Shown: one piece after another, positions 16,260-25,761 of the stretch
Layout: every line of letters starts with the position of its first letter
Numbering within the stretch: position 1 is the stretch's first letter
NCBI GenBank assembly: GCA_023407175.1
Contig: JAEYMU010000025.1
Span: 186,001 to 250,000 of the forward strand
From: Bacillota bacterium
GTDB lineage: Bacteria > Bacillota_A > Clostridia > Lachnospirales > Lachnospiraceae
Direction of reading: 5' to 3'
Length of the DNA stretch: 64,000 bases
Program-made: the position numbers and the translations under genes
Notes under the pieces: model-generated
The model's database searches: none
The model's input: the letters and a program-made list of their open reading frames with translations, nothing else
What the model was told of the DNA's origin: nothing

Positions 16260-17099
16260 TTATAGTGTAATATGCCTAAAATCAGCGGGTATATTTTCTG
16301 CTTTTCCAATTGACTCGGCATATAGAAGGAACTTCTTGGATATTCGTAACCTCTGAAAGATGGCAGCATATGTGATCTCATTAATTCCCTCAACAAAGTT
16401 TTGAGGGAATTTTTTTGTCAGTCCGTTGTTTTTTAAGATAAGGGCGGCCTTATTATAAGCAATGGCTGCCTCCTCTTCGGTCGGATATCTTCCGACCAGA
16501 TAATCACCGTTAATGTGAATCTTGGCCAGGTACTCTGCCCGGCCTTTTTTAAATACCCTGGAAACTCCGTGATAGTGGTTGATAACCTCAATGTTATGGT
16601 AGCTGAAGTCCTTGTCATCCCCGTTAATAAAGATATAATCCCTGCCCGGTACGGCAAAATTCTTAATCCCGTAGCGTGTCAGAATATTAACCTGCATACC
16701 ATAATCGGATACGAAGAGATGGCCTCCCCGCTTCATGATTTTATGATGGGCATAGTAAAACAAATCATCCGCATCAAATTTTAAGGTGGTCTCCCGGTCA
16801 AGACAGTAGAGAAAATACTTCTTTCTAAGATAGATCGGATTTTTAAAATAGATATGATTGTCGCGCACATTGATCAGAATCACCCATTTTTCAAAGGAAA
16901 GAACGCAGGAAGAAGGATAATTATCAATTCGAAAGTCGCAGTGGCCGGAAAGAAGCTCTCCGGATAATAAATAGGCTTGGCTGGCAGCCTCTTCATGAGT
17001 ATAGCTTCCCAGACTGATATGCTTTCCGTTATAGGTAATGGAGGCTCTGTAATAGCTTTCACCGTTTTTCTTTACAGCCTTATAGACACCGGGTAACAT
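16260..17099 (-). CDS. AP2-like DNA-binding protein with a degenerate HNH-like core
   Basis: A 279-residue protein; the start at 17099 follows GGAGGG with a 5-base spacer. N-terminal residues 1-45 resemble an AP2-type three-strand DNA-binding unit (LPGVYKAVKKNGESYYRASI, ISLGSYTHEEAASQAY). A second copy lies near residues 185-235 (GVSRVFKKGRAEYLAKIHI, LVGRYPTEEEAAIAYNKAA). Between them is a region ending RDYIFINGDDKDFSYHNIEV, which looks like the HNH fold of homing endonucleases (H-x-N-G-D...N-L) with the first metal-site His replaced. It is therefore perhaps a nuclease-derived DNA-binding protein. Standalone gene, convergent with the kinase operon. Function unknown; assignment by pattern only. 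Confidence 0.65.
   Translation of the reverse strand: MLPGVYKAVKKNGESYYRASITYNGKHISLGSYTHEEAASQAYLLSGELLSGHCDFRIDNYPSSCVLSFEKWVILINVRDNHIYFKNPIYLRKKYFLYCLDRETTLKFDADDLFYYAHHKIMKRGGHLFVSDYGMQVNILTRYGIKNFAVPGRDYIFINGDDKDFSYHNIEVINHYHGVSRVFKKGRAEYLAKIHINGDYLVGRYPTEEEAAIAYNKAALILKNNGLTKKFPQNFVEGINEITYAAIFQRLRISKKFLLYAESIGKAENIPADFRHITL
16383..16417 (+). terminator. Plus-strand terminator lying inside the AP2-like gene
   Basis: AATTCCCTCAA (16383-16393) and TTGAGGGAATT (16401-16411) form an 11-bp stem with a 7-nt loop followed by TTTTTTG on the plus strand. It would end the response-regulator/kinase transcript, yet it lies within the coding sequence of the convergent minus-strand gene. Confidence 0.75.
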
Positions 17100-17496
17100 A
17101 TACTCCCTCCATCCCTGCATATAATTTGGATTATTTATGCAATCAAAAAACAGGTTGCAGACGTTATAATTAGCTCTGCTTTAAATATACCAGATGTGCT
17201 AAAAAATCGCAAGAAGCGTCAGAAAAGCGGAAAAATATTAACAAAATATTAATTTCCATTTGGGTAGAATGGCCGTTAATAAAAGGAAATTTCAGACTAT
17301 AGTGGTAGAATATGAATATTTTTTAATATATTAGCGTAAAATATTTAATATATGCGTAATAATTTGTTAAAAATATCTTGTCCATTATACACAGATTCAG
17401 CAGTATAACCTTGGCCGCCAATTGGTACATATTACTTTAAAAGTAAAATATAGGAAACTAGTTGTCGTGCCATATAACGAAAATAGCAAAATGATA
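17100..17496. other. A+T-rich divergent intergenic region
   Basis: About 400 bases without a gene between the AP2-like gene and the hydrolase gene. Very A+T-rich. It contains a near-direct repeat (TTTAATATATTAGCGTAA at 17322-17339 and TTTAATATATGCGTAA at 17344-17359), which may be a regulator binding region. No RNA gene or known motif was recognised. Confidence 0.5.
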
Positions 17497-17525
17497 TTGA
17501 CATAAAAAAAGCGGTTAAATATAAT
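17497..17525 (+). promoter_or_regulatory. Sigma-A promoter of the SleB-type hydrolase gene
   Basis: TTGACA (17497-17502) and TATAAT (17520-17525) with a 17-base spacer: a consensus promoter about 75 bases before the start codon. A housekeeping promoter suggests a vegetative role, not a forespore-only one. Confidence 0.85.
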
Positions 17526-17601
17526 CCATGTTAGTTGTTTCCAGACATGTAATAAAATGGAAATGCCTTTTACATCAAATTTTAAGAAAAGAGGAAAGAG
17601 T

Positions 17602-18483
17602 ATGTCTGCAATATATTCGTTTCTTCAAAAGAGAAAACTGCATGAAAACCAGCATGGCTTTGTGATGGTTGTCATAGCATATGTTTTATCCGCACTGATG
17701 CTGATTCTTGGATCGGATGTTTTTTACAACATCGATTCGGAAGCGGCAGGGATGGATATTAAAATTGAAGAAGAAACGCAAAATGTTATAAATATCGGAT
17801 TGTATAATGCGAGTTCCATCAATTATACGGCTGGGCTGACCAAAGCGAAGCTGATTAATCCCTACGGGTTATCCGATACAACAGAGGATGCCGCCGTAAC
17901 GGAGACTACAGGTGAAAGCGAAACCTCCACCAGCGGCGATACGGTCTGGTTTTTTGGAGATGCCATGGACGGCGCCACCTTTGACAGTATGATAGAGCAA
18001 CTGGGCAGTACAATGAATGCAAAAGAGGAAGAGAAAAAGGCCGAGGCGAAAGTCAAGTCAAATAAAGCCAAGGAAACCGCGGCTGCTACATACGGCAATA
18101 TTACCAGTAAGGAGATGAAGATGCTGGAGCGTATTGTACAGGCGGAAGCCGGCGGCGAAGATATGGTCGGTAAAATTCTGATTGTAAATGTTGTTATGAA
18201 CAGGGTATTCAGCAAGGATTTTCCTGATACTATCAAGGATGTAATCTTTCAGAAGGAGGACGGGGAATATCAATTTTCTCCGGTAAGCAGTGATAGATTT
18301 TGGGCGCTTAGCATATCCGAGGAGACAAAGGAGGCAGTAGAGCGGGCGCTTGACGGTGAGGATTATTCAAAAGGTGCCTTGTATTTTGTCGCAAGAAAGA
18401 AAAGCAATACGAAAAGCGTGAAGTGGTTTGATGAGCATCTGGACCGGCTTTTTAAGCATGGGGGACACGAATTTTATAAATAG
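17602..18483 (+). CDS. SleB/CwlJ-type cell-wall hydrolase (Hydrolase_2), membrane-anchored
   Basis: A 293-residue protein with an N-terminal membrane helix (GFVMVVIAYVLSALMLILG, about residues 25-45), a low-complexity Thr/Ser/Glu linker, a Lys/Glu/Ala-rich helix, and a C-terminal Hydrolase_2 domain (about 170-290). The domain starts MLERIVQAEAGGEDMVGKI with the presumed catalytic Glu, and continues VMNRVFS, FSPVSSDRF, GALYFVARKK. Family members are lytic transglycosylases that digest spore cortex or vegetative peptidoglycan. The start at 17602 is backed by GAGGAAAGAG. The sigma-A-type promoter is at odds with a purely spore role. Confidence 0.88.
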   Translation: MSAIYSFLQKRKLHENQHGFVMVVIAYVLSALMLILGSDVFYNIDSEAAGMDIKIEEETQNVINIGLYNASSINYTAGLTKAKLINPYGLSDTTEDAAVTETTGESETSTSGDTVWFFGDAMDGATFDSMIEQLGSTMNAKEEEKKAEAKVKSNKAKETAAATYGNITSKEMKMLERIVQAEAGGEDMVGKILIVNVVMNRVFSKDFPDTIKDVIFQKEDGEYQFSPVSSDRFWALSISEETKEAVERALDGEDYSKGALYFVARKKSNTKSVKWFDEHLDRLFKHGGHEFYK

Positions 18484-18488
18484 AAGTA

Positions 18489-18517
18489 TTGAAAGCGAAG
18501 ATTGGGCATGATATAAT
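18489..18517 (+). promoter_or_regulatory. Promoter of thrC
   Basis: TTGAAA (18489-18494), TATAAT (18512-18517), spacer 17, with the extended -10 TGA directly before. It gives a leader of about 115 bases. Confidence 0.75.
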
Positions 18518-18638
18518 GTCGCCAGACATTTTTGTATATAAATCAGACAATATGGAAATAGTCGCGCATAAGAATGCAGGCCTTTGGAAAGACATTTTCC
18601 ATAAGCTTTCAAGAAAATAGGAAATGGGGATTGAAAAA

Positions 18639-20129
18639 ATGAACCTAATGTACAGAAGCACCAGAGACTCAAATAAACGAGTAACAGCTTCACAGGCTGT
18701 ATTACAGGGCTTATCTTCGGATGGAGGTTTATTCGTGCCGGAAACCATACCGGTGCTTACAAAATCAGTGAAAGAACTTTCAGAGCTGGATTACCGCGGA
18801 CTTGCATATGAGGTGATGAAGCTTTTTCTGACGGATTATACGCAGGAAGAATTAAAGGACTGTATCAACAAGGCATATGATAATAAATTTGATACTCCTG
18901 AAATAGCCCCCTTAAAGAAAGTGGGACAGGCTTATTATCTGGAATTATTCCATGGTGCTACAATTGCTTTTAAGGATATGGCATTATCGATTCTACCGCA
19001 TCTTCTTACCAAAGCGGCTGTAAAAAATAATGTGAAGGAGGATATCGTAATCCTTACGGCTACCTCCGGAGATACGGGCAAGGCGGCCCTGGCCGGCTTT
19101 GCGGATGTTGAGGGAACCAAGATCATCGTATTCTATCCTAAGGACGGTGTCAGTGTCGTACAGGAAAAGCAGATGGTGACACAAAAGGGAGCCAATACAA
19201 GTGTAATTGGTATCCGCGGCAATTTTGACGATGCACAGACCGGGGTAAAGCTGATGTTTAATAACAGGGAGCTAAATGACCGCTTAAAAAAGAACGGATA
19301 CCTGTTTTCCTCTGCCAACTCGATCAATATCGGGCGTCTGGTGCCTCAGATTGTTTATTATGTACACTCCTATGTGGACTTATATAGGAAGAAAGAAATA
19401 TCAGAGGGTGAAAAGATAAATTTTGTCGTACCGACCGGCAATTTTGGCAATATTCTTGCCGCATATTACGCAAAGAATCTGGGCATTCCGATCAATAAAT
19501 TAATCTGTGCCTCCAATGAAAATAAGGTGCTTTTTGATTTCTTCCAGACCGGTTGCTACGATAAGAACAGAGATTTCATCTTAACAGAATCCCCGTCTAT
19601 GGATATTCTGGTATCCAGTAATCTGGAGCGTCTGATCTATCATATTGCTGATAACGATTCTGAGAAGACAGCGGAGTTCATGCAGGCTTTGTCAAGAAAC
19701 GGAGCATACGAGATAACAGAGAGTATGAAAGCGAAGCTGAAGTATTTTATCGGCGGCTGGGCCTCGGAGGAAGAGACGAGAGAGGCTATTTACAAAGAAT
19801 ATAAGGATAATAAGTATGTGATTGATACTCATACGGCAGTTGCGGCAAGTGTTTATTACAGATATGCAGAGGAAACCGGCGATAATGCCAGGACGGTAAT
19901 CATATCCACGGCCAGTCCTTATAAATTTGCATCAAGTGTGCTTGGTGCACTGAAATCAGGTGAAGTTCCTGCCGAGGATTATGAGCAGGCGATACTGCTG
20001 GAAAAGGTATCAAAAACTAAGATACCAGGGGCGGTACAGGAGCTTCGCACAGCCCCGGTTTTGCACGATAAAGTGTGCGAAACAGGTGAAATGCAGGCAG
20101 TAGTTGAAGATATTTTAAAAATAATCTAA
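18639..20129 (+). CDS. thrC: Threonine synthase
   Basis: PLP enzyme (fold type II) of 496 residues that converts O-phosphohomoserine to threonine, the last step of threonine synthesis. Seen: MYRSTRDSNKRVTASQAVLQ, SSDGGLFVPE, the Schiff-base lysine at about residue 112 in HGATIAFKDMAL, the TATSGDTGKAAL phosphate-binding loop and VPTGNFGNILAAYYAK. The length fits the long bacterial/yeast-type class. The ATG at 18639 is used because GGGGA lies before it; an in-frame ATG at 18624 is possible. Monocistronic with its own promoter; no hom or thrB nearby. Confidence 0.95.
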   Translation: MNLMYRSTRDSNKRVTASQAVLQGLSSDGGLFVPETIPVLTKSVKELSELDYRGLAYEVMKLFLTDYTQEELKDCINKAYDNKFDTPEIAPLKKVGQAYYLELFHGATIAFKDMALSILPHLLTKAAVKNNVKEDIVILTATSGDTGKAALAGFADVEGTKIIVFYPKDGVSVVQEKQMVTQKGANTSVIGIRGNFDDAQTGVKLMFNNRELNDRLKKNGYLFSSANSINIGRLVPQIVYYVHSYVDLYRKKEISEGEKINFVVPTGNFGNILAAYYAKNLGIPINKLICASNENKVLFDFFQTGCYDKNRDFILTESPSMDILVSSNLERLIYHIADNDSEKTAEFMQALSRNGAYEITESMKAKLKYFIGGWASEEETREAIYKEYKDNKYVIDTHTAVAASVYYRYAEETGDNARTVIISTASPYKFASSVLGALKSGEVPAEDYEQAILLEKVSKTKIPGAVQELRTAPVLHDKVCETGEMQAVVEDILKII

Positions 20130-20153
20130 TTGTGACAAATGCATGACATAAAT

Positions 20154-20181
20154 TTGACACAACCGAAGTGCATATTATATT
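20154..20181 (+). promoter_or_regulatory. Upstream promoter in the thrC-surface protein interval
   Basis: TTGACA (20154-20159) and TATATT (20176-20181), spacer 16. It would start transcription near 20188, at the beginning of the structured segment that follows. Confidence 0.55.
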
Positions 20182-20184
20182 CAT

Positions 20185-20325
20185 AGTCAAAGCAATCAGA
20201 CAGGATCCACATTGAGGACCATAAGTACCAGATGATGTCACATCCTATTCTACATCTGTTATACCGGGTCGGAAATGATATTGATCGGATCAGTCAGGGG
20301 GGTATCCCGTGCAAGCATTTTGACT
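20185..20325 (+). other. Candidate structured RNA between thrC and the surface-protein gene
   Basis: AGTCAAA (20185-20191) and TTTGACT (20319-20325) close a 141-base segment. It contains GGATCC/GGTATCC pairing (20203-20208 with 20301-20307), a CAGATG/CATCTG arm (20229-20234 with 20253-20258) and G-rich 3' text. A promoter lies directly upstream. No known riboswitch consensus was recognised; it may be a small RNA or leader. Confidence 0.4.
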
Positions 20326-20411
20326 AAGATATAATCGCCAAACATTGATAATTACAGCAATTTAGGGAATTGGCAATTGGTAAATTATCCAAATTAAACG
20401 GATAAAAGGAC

Positions 20412-20440
20412 TTGACCTTTTTTTCCTTTATTGTTATAAT
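20412..20440 (+). promoter_or_regulatory. Strong promoter of the surface-protein gene
   Basis: TTGACC (20412-20417) and TATAAT (20435-20440), spacer 17. It leaves a 5' leader of about 125 bases ending in the strong ribosome binding site AAGGAGGAAG. Confidence 0.8.
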
Positions 20441-20571
20441 CATCTTGTTGTTGGAAGATTATATTATGGCGTACCTTTTCATTTTTTTTATAGGGGTTAT
20501 ACACTTTGTAAAGATGGCAGGGGACGCACGATATAACACCAAACCATATATTTTAAGGAGGAAGTAAGAAT

Positions 20572-23103
20572 ATGAAGAAGAGTTTCTTTAGGAAATTGTC
20601 CTTCGTTTTAGCATTAGCGATGATCGTTTCTGTTATCGCTCCTGCTGCCGGTGCTTTTGCTGCTACTAAACCCGCAGTTAACACAAGCAAGAAGTATTTA
20701 TTCCTTGGCGAGTCCGGTAAGAACGAGTACGATTTCAACGTAAAAAACAAAATTTCGGGGTCCACATACGAGTGGTCATCCGACAACGAGTCTGTTGCAG
20801 TAGTAGACGATAAGGGTTATACAACTGCAAAGAGCGTTGGTACAGCTACAATTTCACTGCTTGTAACCGATAAGAAAGGTAATACATATCCCAGTGAAGC
20901 AACAGTAATTGTTAAGGACAACATCAAGTCTTTAGCTATTACCAACAAGCCTGCAAATGATACCGTTGCTGTTGGTGCAGAGAATGATTTCAACAGATCA
21001 TTCACAACCCAGGGCGGATCAACAAAGAAAACAACATCCGTAACAAGATGGGTTGTAACAGATGCTGATGGAAAAGCTACCGATAAGGCTACCATTGATA
21101 ATTCTGGTGTATTCAAGGCAACAGAAGCTGGTACATATAAGGTTACAGCTAATGCGTTCCAGTCAACTGCAAAGTATGATACATGGAAGACTTCAGGAGA
21201 CAGCGCATTAATTCAGGCAACTGATACAACAACTGTAACTGTTAAGATCAGCCTTACAAAGGTTGAGCTTGTAAATCCTACAAAGCTTAAGCTTACATTT
21301 GACTCATCAGTAGCTGATAAGGTTAAGAGTGCATCTGATGTATCCGTTAAGCAGAAGGTTACGGATACAATTTCTGCTCTTATTCCTATCAAGAGCATTG
21401 ACAGTGTTTCTGCAGATGGCAAAACTGTAATTGTATCTGTATATGACAATTTGGTAGATAAGACTACATACAAGGTTACTGCAGTTGAATCCACCTTTGA
21501 ATTATATGTACAGATCGGTACACCGGTTAGCATTTCAATGGAAAACCAGACAACGACTCCTGGTACATATACGGTTGCATTTACTTTACTTGATCAGTAC
21601 GGTGTAGATATATCTTCATTGTATGTTGGAAGTATTGTTAAATCTTCAAGCCTTGGCTGGACTAACTCAACTGCAGGTACATTAACCCTTGCTGCAGGTC
21701 AGGTTGCTTTCGTAAGCTACAGCTACGATATCATCAATTCTGACGGTACGGTAAAGACTATTACTACTGGCACTAAGTCTATCACATGTGCTGCTGCAAG
21801 CATTACTGGTACTTTTGAAGCAAATCTTTACAGTTCAGTAGCTTATGGTTCTAGTGCTTTTGCAACAGCAAAAACAGCCATTGCGCTTAACACAACAGCT
21901 TATCTGAATGGTAGAGCGCTTATGTCCAACGGCGATTATAATTATGCAGGTTACTCATTTGAGTCTATGACAACAGGCATTGCAATGGTTGATAGAACAA
22001 CAGGCCTTGTAACACCGGTTACTGCAGGTACAGCATTAATTAAAGCTTATGATGCTAGTGGTAATGTTGTAGGTTACTTTAATATTACAGTAACGGCTGC
22101 TTCTGCTACTGCTTCTGTAAAAGCAAGTGCAACATCAGTAGCATTGTCTAATGCATATGCAAATGCAGCAGGCGTAACAGTACAGGAATCAGCTACAGTT
22201 GATATTATAAATGTAGATCAGTATGGTACAGAGACTGCAGCTACAATTGATGCAACTAACTTCGGTTTAGCTTCAGGTGCTTGCTATGTGGCTAGTACAA
22301 CAAGACTGACAGACCTCGCAACTATTACGTTGGTTGACTCTAATACAATTAGCTTCACCGCAGTTGCTGGTAAGTCTGGTACATTTGTATATGTAGTAAA
22401 GACTACTGAGGGCAAAGCAGTTACTATTACTGTTACTGTTGGAACACCTGGAACACTTGCAACCTATAATATCTCTTCAGATACAACACTTGACTCTTAT
22501 GTGAATAATCCGGATACTGCATCCGCCATTAACTTCACAGTATATGGTGTAGATGCAAACGGATATAAGAAGTCAGTTGTAGTAAATGGTGTGACAGCAC
22601 CTTCTGTAACTTATACAGTAGTAGGTCCTAATGCATACAGCGCTACTGGCTTTAGTGAAACATTAACAGATGCTGATCTGGATGGTACTGTAACATTTGA
22701 CTTAAGTGATATTCTTGATACTAGTGCAAAGCCTGGTACTTACACATTTACTGTAACCATTGGTGGAATTGCATTCTCCAAGACATTCACAGTAAACAAT
22801 ACCAGACCTGCTACAGAAATCAATATCAGTGCAGTAAGTTTATCTGTGGCTAATGGTACTCTTCTTACAACTGCTCTTGAGAACTTAATTGATCTTGAGG
22901 TTAGTGATGTAGATCAGACTATCACATCAGCAACATTTGTATCTGGTAATTCTGCTCTTCTTACAGATGGCGGTACCGCATTCAGTGCTACTAATGATGG
23001 TACATTTAAGTTATATGTGAAGACTGTAACATTTACAAATACAGCAGATGGAGCTGTTATCACAGTTGATATCAACAGAGATTTTACTATCACTGTATAT
23101 TAA
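20572..23103 (+). CDS. Major Ig-like (Big_2) secreted surface protein, S-layer candidate
   Basis: An 843-residue exported protein. Residues 1-31 are a classic signal peptide (basic MKKSFFRKL, hydrophobic core, cleavage after GAFA/ATK). The mature part is Thr/Ser/Ala/Val-rich with almost no Cys (one or two) and is built of beta-sandwich repeats. The first (about 40-115) has the Big_2 pattern WSSDNESVAVVDDKGYTTAK followed by SVGTATIS. Another at about 440-510 has MTTGIAMVDRTTGLVTPVTA. No SLH domain, LPXTG motif or C-terminal helix is seen, so anchoring is not explained. A near-consensus promoter, long leader, strong ribosome binding site and restricted codon choice (ACA, GCA, GTA) suggest very high expression. 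S-layer identity is inference. Confidence 0.8.
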   Translation: MKKSFFRKLSFVLALAMIVSVIAPAAGAFAATKPAVNTSKKYLFLGESGKNEYDFNVKNKISGSTYEWSSDNESVAVVDDKGYTTAKSVGTATISLLVTDKKGNTYPSEATVIVKDNIKSLAITNKPANDTVAVGAENDFNRSFTTQGGSTKKTTSVTRWVVTDADGKATDKATIDNSGVFKATEAGTYKVTANAFQSTAKYDTWKTSGDSALIQATDTTTVTVKISLTKVELVNPTKLKLTFDSSVADKVKSASDVSVKQKVTDTISALIPIKSIDSVSADGKTVIVSVYDNLVDKTTYKVTAVESTFELYVQIGTPVSISMENQTTTPGTYTVAFTLLDQYGVDISSLYVGSIVKSSSLGWTNSTAGTLTLAAGQVAFVSYSYDIINSDGTVKTITTGTKSITCAAASITGTFEANLYSSVAYGSSAFATAKTAIALNTTAYLNGRALMSNGDYNYAGYSFESMTTGIAMVDRTTGLVTPVTAGTALIKAYDASGNVVGYFNITVTAASATASVKASATSVALSNAYANAAGVTVQESATVDIINVDQYGTETAATIDATNFGLASGACYVASTTRLTDLATITLVDSNTISFTAVAGKSGTFVYVVKTTEGKAVTITVTVGTPGTLATYNISSDTTLDSYVNNPDTASAINFTVYGVDANGYKKSVVVNGVTAPSVTYTVVGPNAYSATGFSETLTDADLDGTVTFDLSDILDTSAKPGTYTFTVTIGGIAFSKTFTVNNTRPATEINISAVSLSVANGTLLTTALENLIDLEVSDVDQTITSATFVSGNSALLTDGGTAFSATNDGTFKLYVKTVTFTNTADGAVITVDINRDFTITVY

Positions 23104-23133
23104 TTAAGACAAAATTTAAGATTATATCTTGAG

Positions 23134-23172
23134 AGAAATGCCGGTTCAATTAATTTGAACCGGCATTTTTTG
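23134..23172 (+). terminator. Terminator of the surface-protein gene
   Basis: AATGCCGGTTCAA pairs with TTGAACCGGCATT (13 bp) and is followed by TTTTTGACT. It is a strong terminator 35 bases after the stop. Confidence 0.92.
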
Positions 23173-23362
23173 ACTCTTTGTCAAGAGTTGAGTAAATAAC
23201 TTTAATTCATTGTCAAGTATGGAGATAAGATTTGTTCAATTCTCTCTCCAGAGCTAATAAAACATGTACACGAAAAGATGATTTGCTATATGGTAATATT
23301 TAGACAACCAGAGGTATTTTCTTAAGAACGTTATTTAATTTATAAGGTAAATAACTTATATC

Positions 23363-25588
23363 TTACAAACTACAATGAAACGTCCTCGCAATCACTTCAT
23401 CCTGTTGTTTCTCACTCAAGGAATTAAACCTTACAGCATAACCGGATACACGTATTGTAAGATTAGGATATTTCTCTGGATGGGCCTTTGCATCAATCAG
23501 TAGTTCACGGTTCAATACATTGACATTGATATGGTGGCCTGCTTTTGCAAAATAACCATCAATCAAAGCGGTCAGATTTATAACCCTCTCCTGCATATTC
23601 TTTCCTAAAGTATCAGGAGTAATGGAAAAGGTATATGAGATACCATCCCGGCAGCATTCATAATCTAGTTTGGCAACTGATTCAAGAGAAGCAAGTGCCC
23701 CCTTCTTATCTCTTCCATGCATCGGATTAGCGCCTGGAGCAAAAGGAGCTCCGGCTTTGCGCCCATCCGGTGTGGGGCCGGTTTTGCTGCCATATACAAC
23801 ATTGCTGGTAATTGTAAGAATGGATAGGGTATGCTTGGCCTGACGATAAGCCGGGTGCTTACGAAGTCTTGTTATAAATTCACTTACCAAAGAGGCAGCG
23901 ATTTGATCAACCCGGTCATCGTTATTACCATAGGCAGGGAAATCTCCATCAATGATGAAATCGGTAATAATGTCTCGATTGTCCTTGACAGGAATTACGT
24001 GGGCATATTTAACTGCACTTAAAGAATCTGCAACAACAGACAGGCCCGCGATTCCAAAGCCCATCAATCGTTCAATCCGGGTGTCATGCAGTGCCATTTG
24101 AAGCTTTTCATATGCATACTTATCATGCATGTAGTGGATAACATTCATTGTATTTACATAAAGCCTGCATAACCAGTCCATCATCGGAAGAAAGCTTTCC
24201 ATAACCTCCTCATAATCAAGTGGGATACCAGCCTCAAAGGTTTTCGTCAAAGGACCGATCTGCTCCCCGCTTTTCTCATCCCTTCCTCCATTCAGACTCA
24301 TTAAAAGAACCTTGGCAAGGTTGCAGCGTGCACCAAAATATTGCATCTGTTTTCCGATACGCATGGCAGATACACAGCAGGCGATGCCGTAATCATCTCC
24401 ATAATCCGGCCTCATAAGATCATCGTTTTCATATTGTATGGAATCCGTTTCGATGGACATTCTTGCACAATAGTTTTTAAAGGGCGCAGGAAGCTTAATG
24501 GACCAGAGTACAGTAAGATTAGGCTCCGGCGCGGGAGAAAGATTAGTTAAGGTGTGTAAAAATCGATAGCTGTTCTTGGTTACCATGCTTCTTCCGCCTT
24601 CCGTAATTCCGCCAATTGCTTCAGTAACCCAGGTTGGATCTCCTGCATACAGCTCGTTGTATTCCGGTGTACGAAGCTGTCTTGCCATGCGAAGCTTGAG
24701 AACAAATTGATCGATAATTTCCTGGGCTTCTCTTTCGGTAATTACACCCGACTTTAGATCACGTTCAAAATAAATATCAAGAAAGGTTGAGGTTCTGCCT
24801 AAGGACATCGCAGCTCCATTCTGTTCCTTAATTGCGCCAAGATATGCAAAATAAAGCCATTGAACTGCCTCTCTCGCATTAGAAGCAGGTCTTGATATAT
24901 CAAAACCATATCCCACCGCCATTGTTTTAAGCTGCTGCAGAAAATCAATCTGACGGTATAATTCCTCCAAAGTCCTGATTATTTCGTCCTCCATTGGGAG
25001 GTTTCCAAGGGAAAGCTTATCATTTTCCTTTTGTTCAATTAGATAGTCTACGCCGTAAAGAGCTACCCTGCGGTAATCCCCAATAATCCTGCCACGGCCG
25101 TAAGCATCTGGAAGGCCGGTAATGACCCCACTTTTTCTGGCTTTTTTCATATCAGGAGAATAAACGCGAAAGACACCGTCATTGTGCGTGGTACGATACC
25201 GAAAATGTTCCTCCACTTCCTCAGATAAGGAATAACCATATGCTTCACAGGCTTGACGTGCCATTCTGATTCCGCCAAAGGGATTGACTCCTCTTTTGAG
25301 GGGAGCATCAGTTTGAAAGCCGAAAATAATCTCATTTTCCCGGTCAAGATAGGCCGGTTCATAGGTTAATAAAGAACTAACCTTATCGGTGTTGATGGAC
25401 AGGACACCCTTCTTATGTTCTTCTTTTGCTAATTCCCTATATTTTTCATTCAGTGTCAGGGTACGCCCAGTAGCTGCGGCAAGAAAGCTTTCATCATCGG
25501 CGTATGCTGTGTAATTATTCAAAATAAAATCTCTGACATCCAGTGTCTGCTGCCATTTACCTGGTTTAAAATCCTGCCACTCCTTCAT
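23363..25588 (-). CDS. pflB: Pyruvate formate-lyase (formate C-acetyltransferase)
   Basis: Glycyl-radical enzyme of 741 residues that splits pyruvate with CoA into acetyl-CoA and formate under anoxia. Adjacent catalytic cysteines are seen in [11 protein letters not shown] (about residues 404-405), which marks true PFL against other glycyl-radical enzymes. The radical Gly is at about residue 716 in RVSGYAVRF. The start at 25588 is set by AGGAGG before the ATG; a longer reading frame upstream runs through the riboswitch and is not translated. Its gene-specific activase (pflA) is not adjacent on either side, which is unusual. Expression is governed by the ZTP riboswitch/terminator in the leader. 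Confidence 0.96.
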   Translation of the reverse strand: MKEWQDFKPGKWQQTLDVRDFILNNYTAYADDESFLAAATGRTLTLNEKYRELAKEEHKKGVLSINTDKVSSLLTYEPAYLDRENEIIFGFQTDAPLKRGVNPFGGIRMARQACEAYGYSLSEEVEEHFRYRTTHNDGVFRVYSPDMKKARKSGVITGLPDAYGRGRIIGDYRRVALYGVDYLIEQKENDKLSLGNLPMEDEIIRTLEELYRQIDFLQQLKTMAVGYGFDISRPASNAREAVQWLYFAYLGAIKEQNGAAMSLGRTSTFLDIYFERDLKSGVITEREAQEIIDQFVLKLRMARQLRTPEYNELYAGDPTWVTEAIGGITEGGRSMVTKNSYRFLHTLTNLSPAPEPNLTVLWSIKLPAPFKNYCARMSIETDSIQYENDDLMRPDYGDDYGIACCVSAMRIGKQMQYFGARCNLAKVLLMSLNGGRDEKSGEQIGPLTKTFEAGIPLDYEEVMESFLPMMDWLCRLYVNTMNVIHYMHDKYAYEKLQMALHDTRIERLMGFGIAGLSVVADSLSAVKYAHVIPVKDNRDIITDFIIDGDFPAYGNNDDRVDQIAASLVSEFITRLRKHPAYRQAKHTLSILTITSNVVYGSKTGPTPDGRKAGAPFAPGANPMHGRDKKGALASLESVAKLDYECCRDGISYTFSITPDTLGKNMQERVINLTALIDGYFAKAGHHINVNVLNRELLIDAKAHPEKYPNLTIRVSGYAVRFNSLSEKQQDEVIARTFHCSL

Positions 25589-25639
25589 ATTTACCTCCTG
25601 TTCTGCCGCTGGCTGCGGCGCACACATCAAAAAAAACAT

Positions 25640-25755
25640 CAAAAAACCGCCTGAGCATTCGCCCAGGCGGTCGACATTCGTTATCCTGCTTCTGATAGGA
25701 AGAAGCTTCGCTATCGGTCCCCCGTGGTTCCCCACATATCCGCCAGTTCCGATAT
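25640..25755 (-). promoter_or_regulatory. ZTP (pfl-type) riboswitch with overlapping terminator
   Basis: On the minus strand, the conserved parts of the pfl/ZTP motif are readable: GGAACTGGCGG near 25750, GTGGGGAACCAC, and the pseudoknot strand GACCGCCTGGGC. That last strand is also the 5' arm of a terminator (CCGCCTGGGC-GAAT-GCTCAGGCGG followed by TTTTTT, 25670-25641). Ligand binding would therefore compete with termination. Known ligands are ZTP/ZMP, signals of 10-formyl-THF shortage; here a formate-producing enzyme is controlled. Confidence 0.93.
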
Positions 25756-25761
25756 AATTAA

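Noticed and set aside
16036..16356. A 106-codon plus-strand open frame after the sensor kinase
   Set aside because: It begins at TTG without a ribosome binding site, runs through the hairpin element and overlaps the better-supported minus-strand AP2-like gene.
20412..20571. A riboswitch in the direct leader of the surface-protein gene
   Set aside because: The 125-base leader shows no strong stems; only the promoter and ribosome binding site are clear.
25589..25735. N-terminal extension of 49 codons on pflB
   Set aside because: It would be translated from within the ZTP riboswitch; AGGAGG and the standard PFL N-terminus support 25588.
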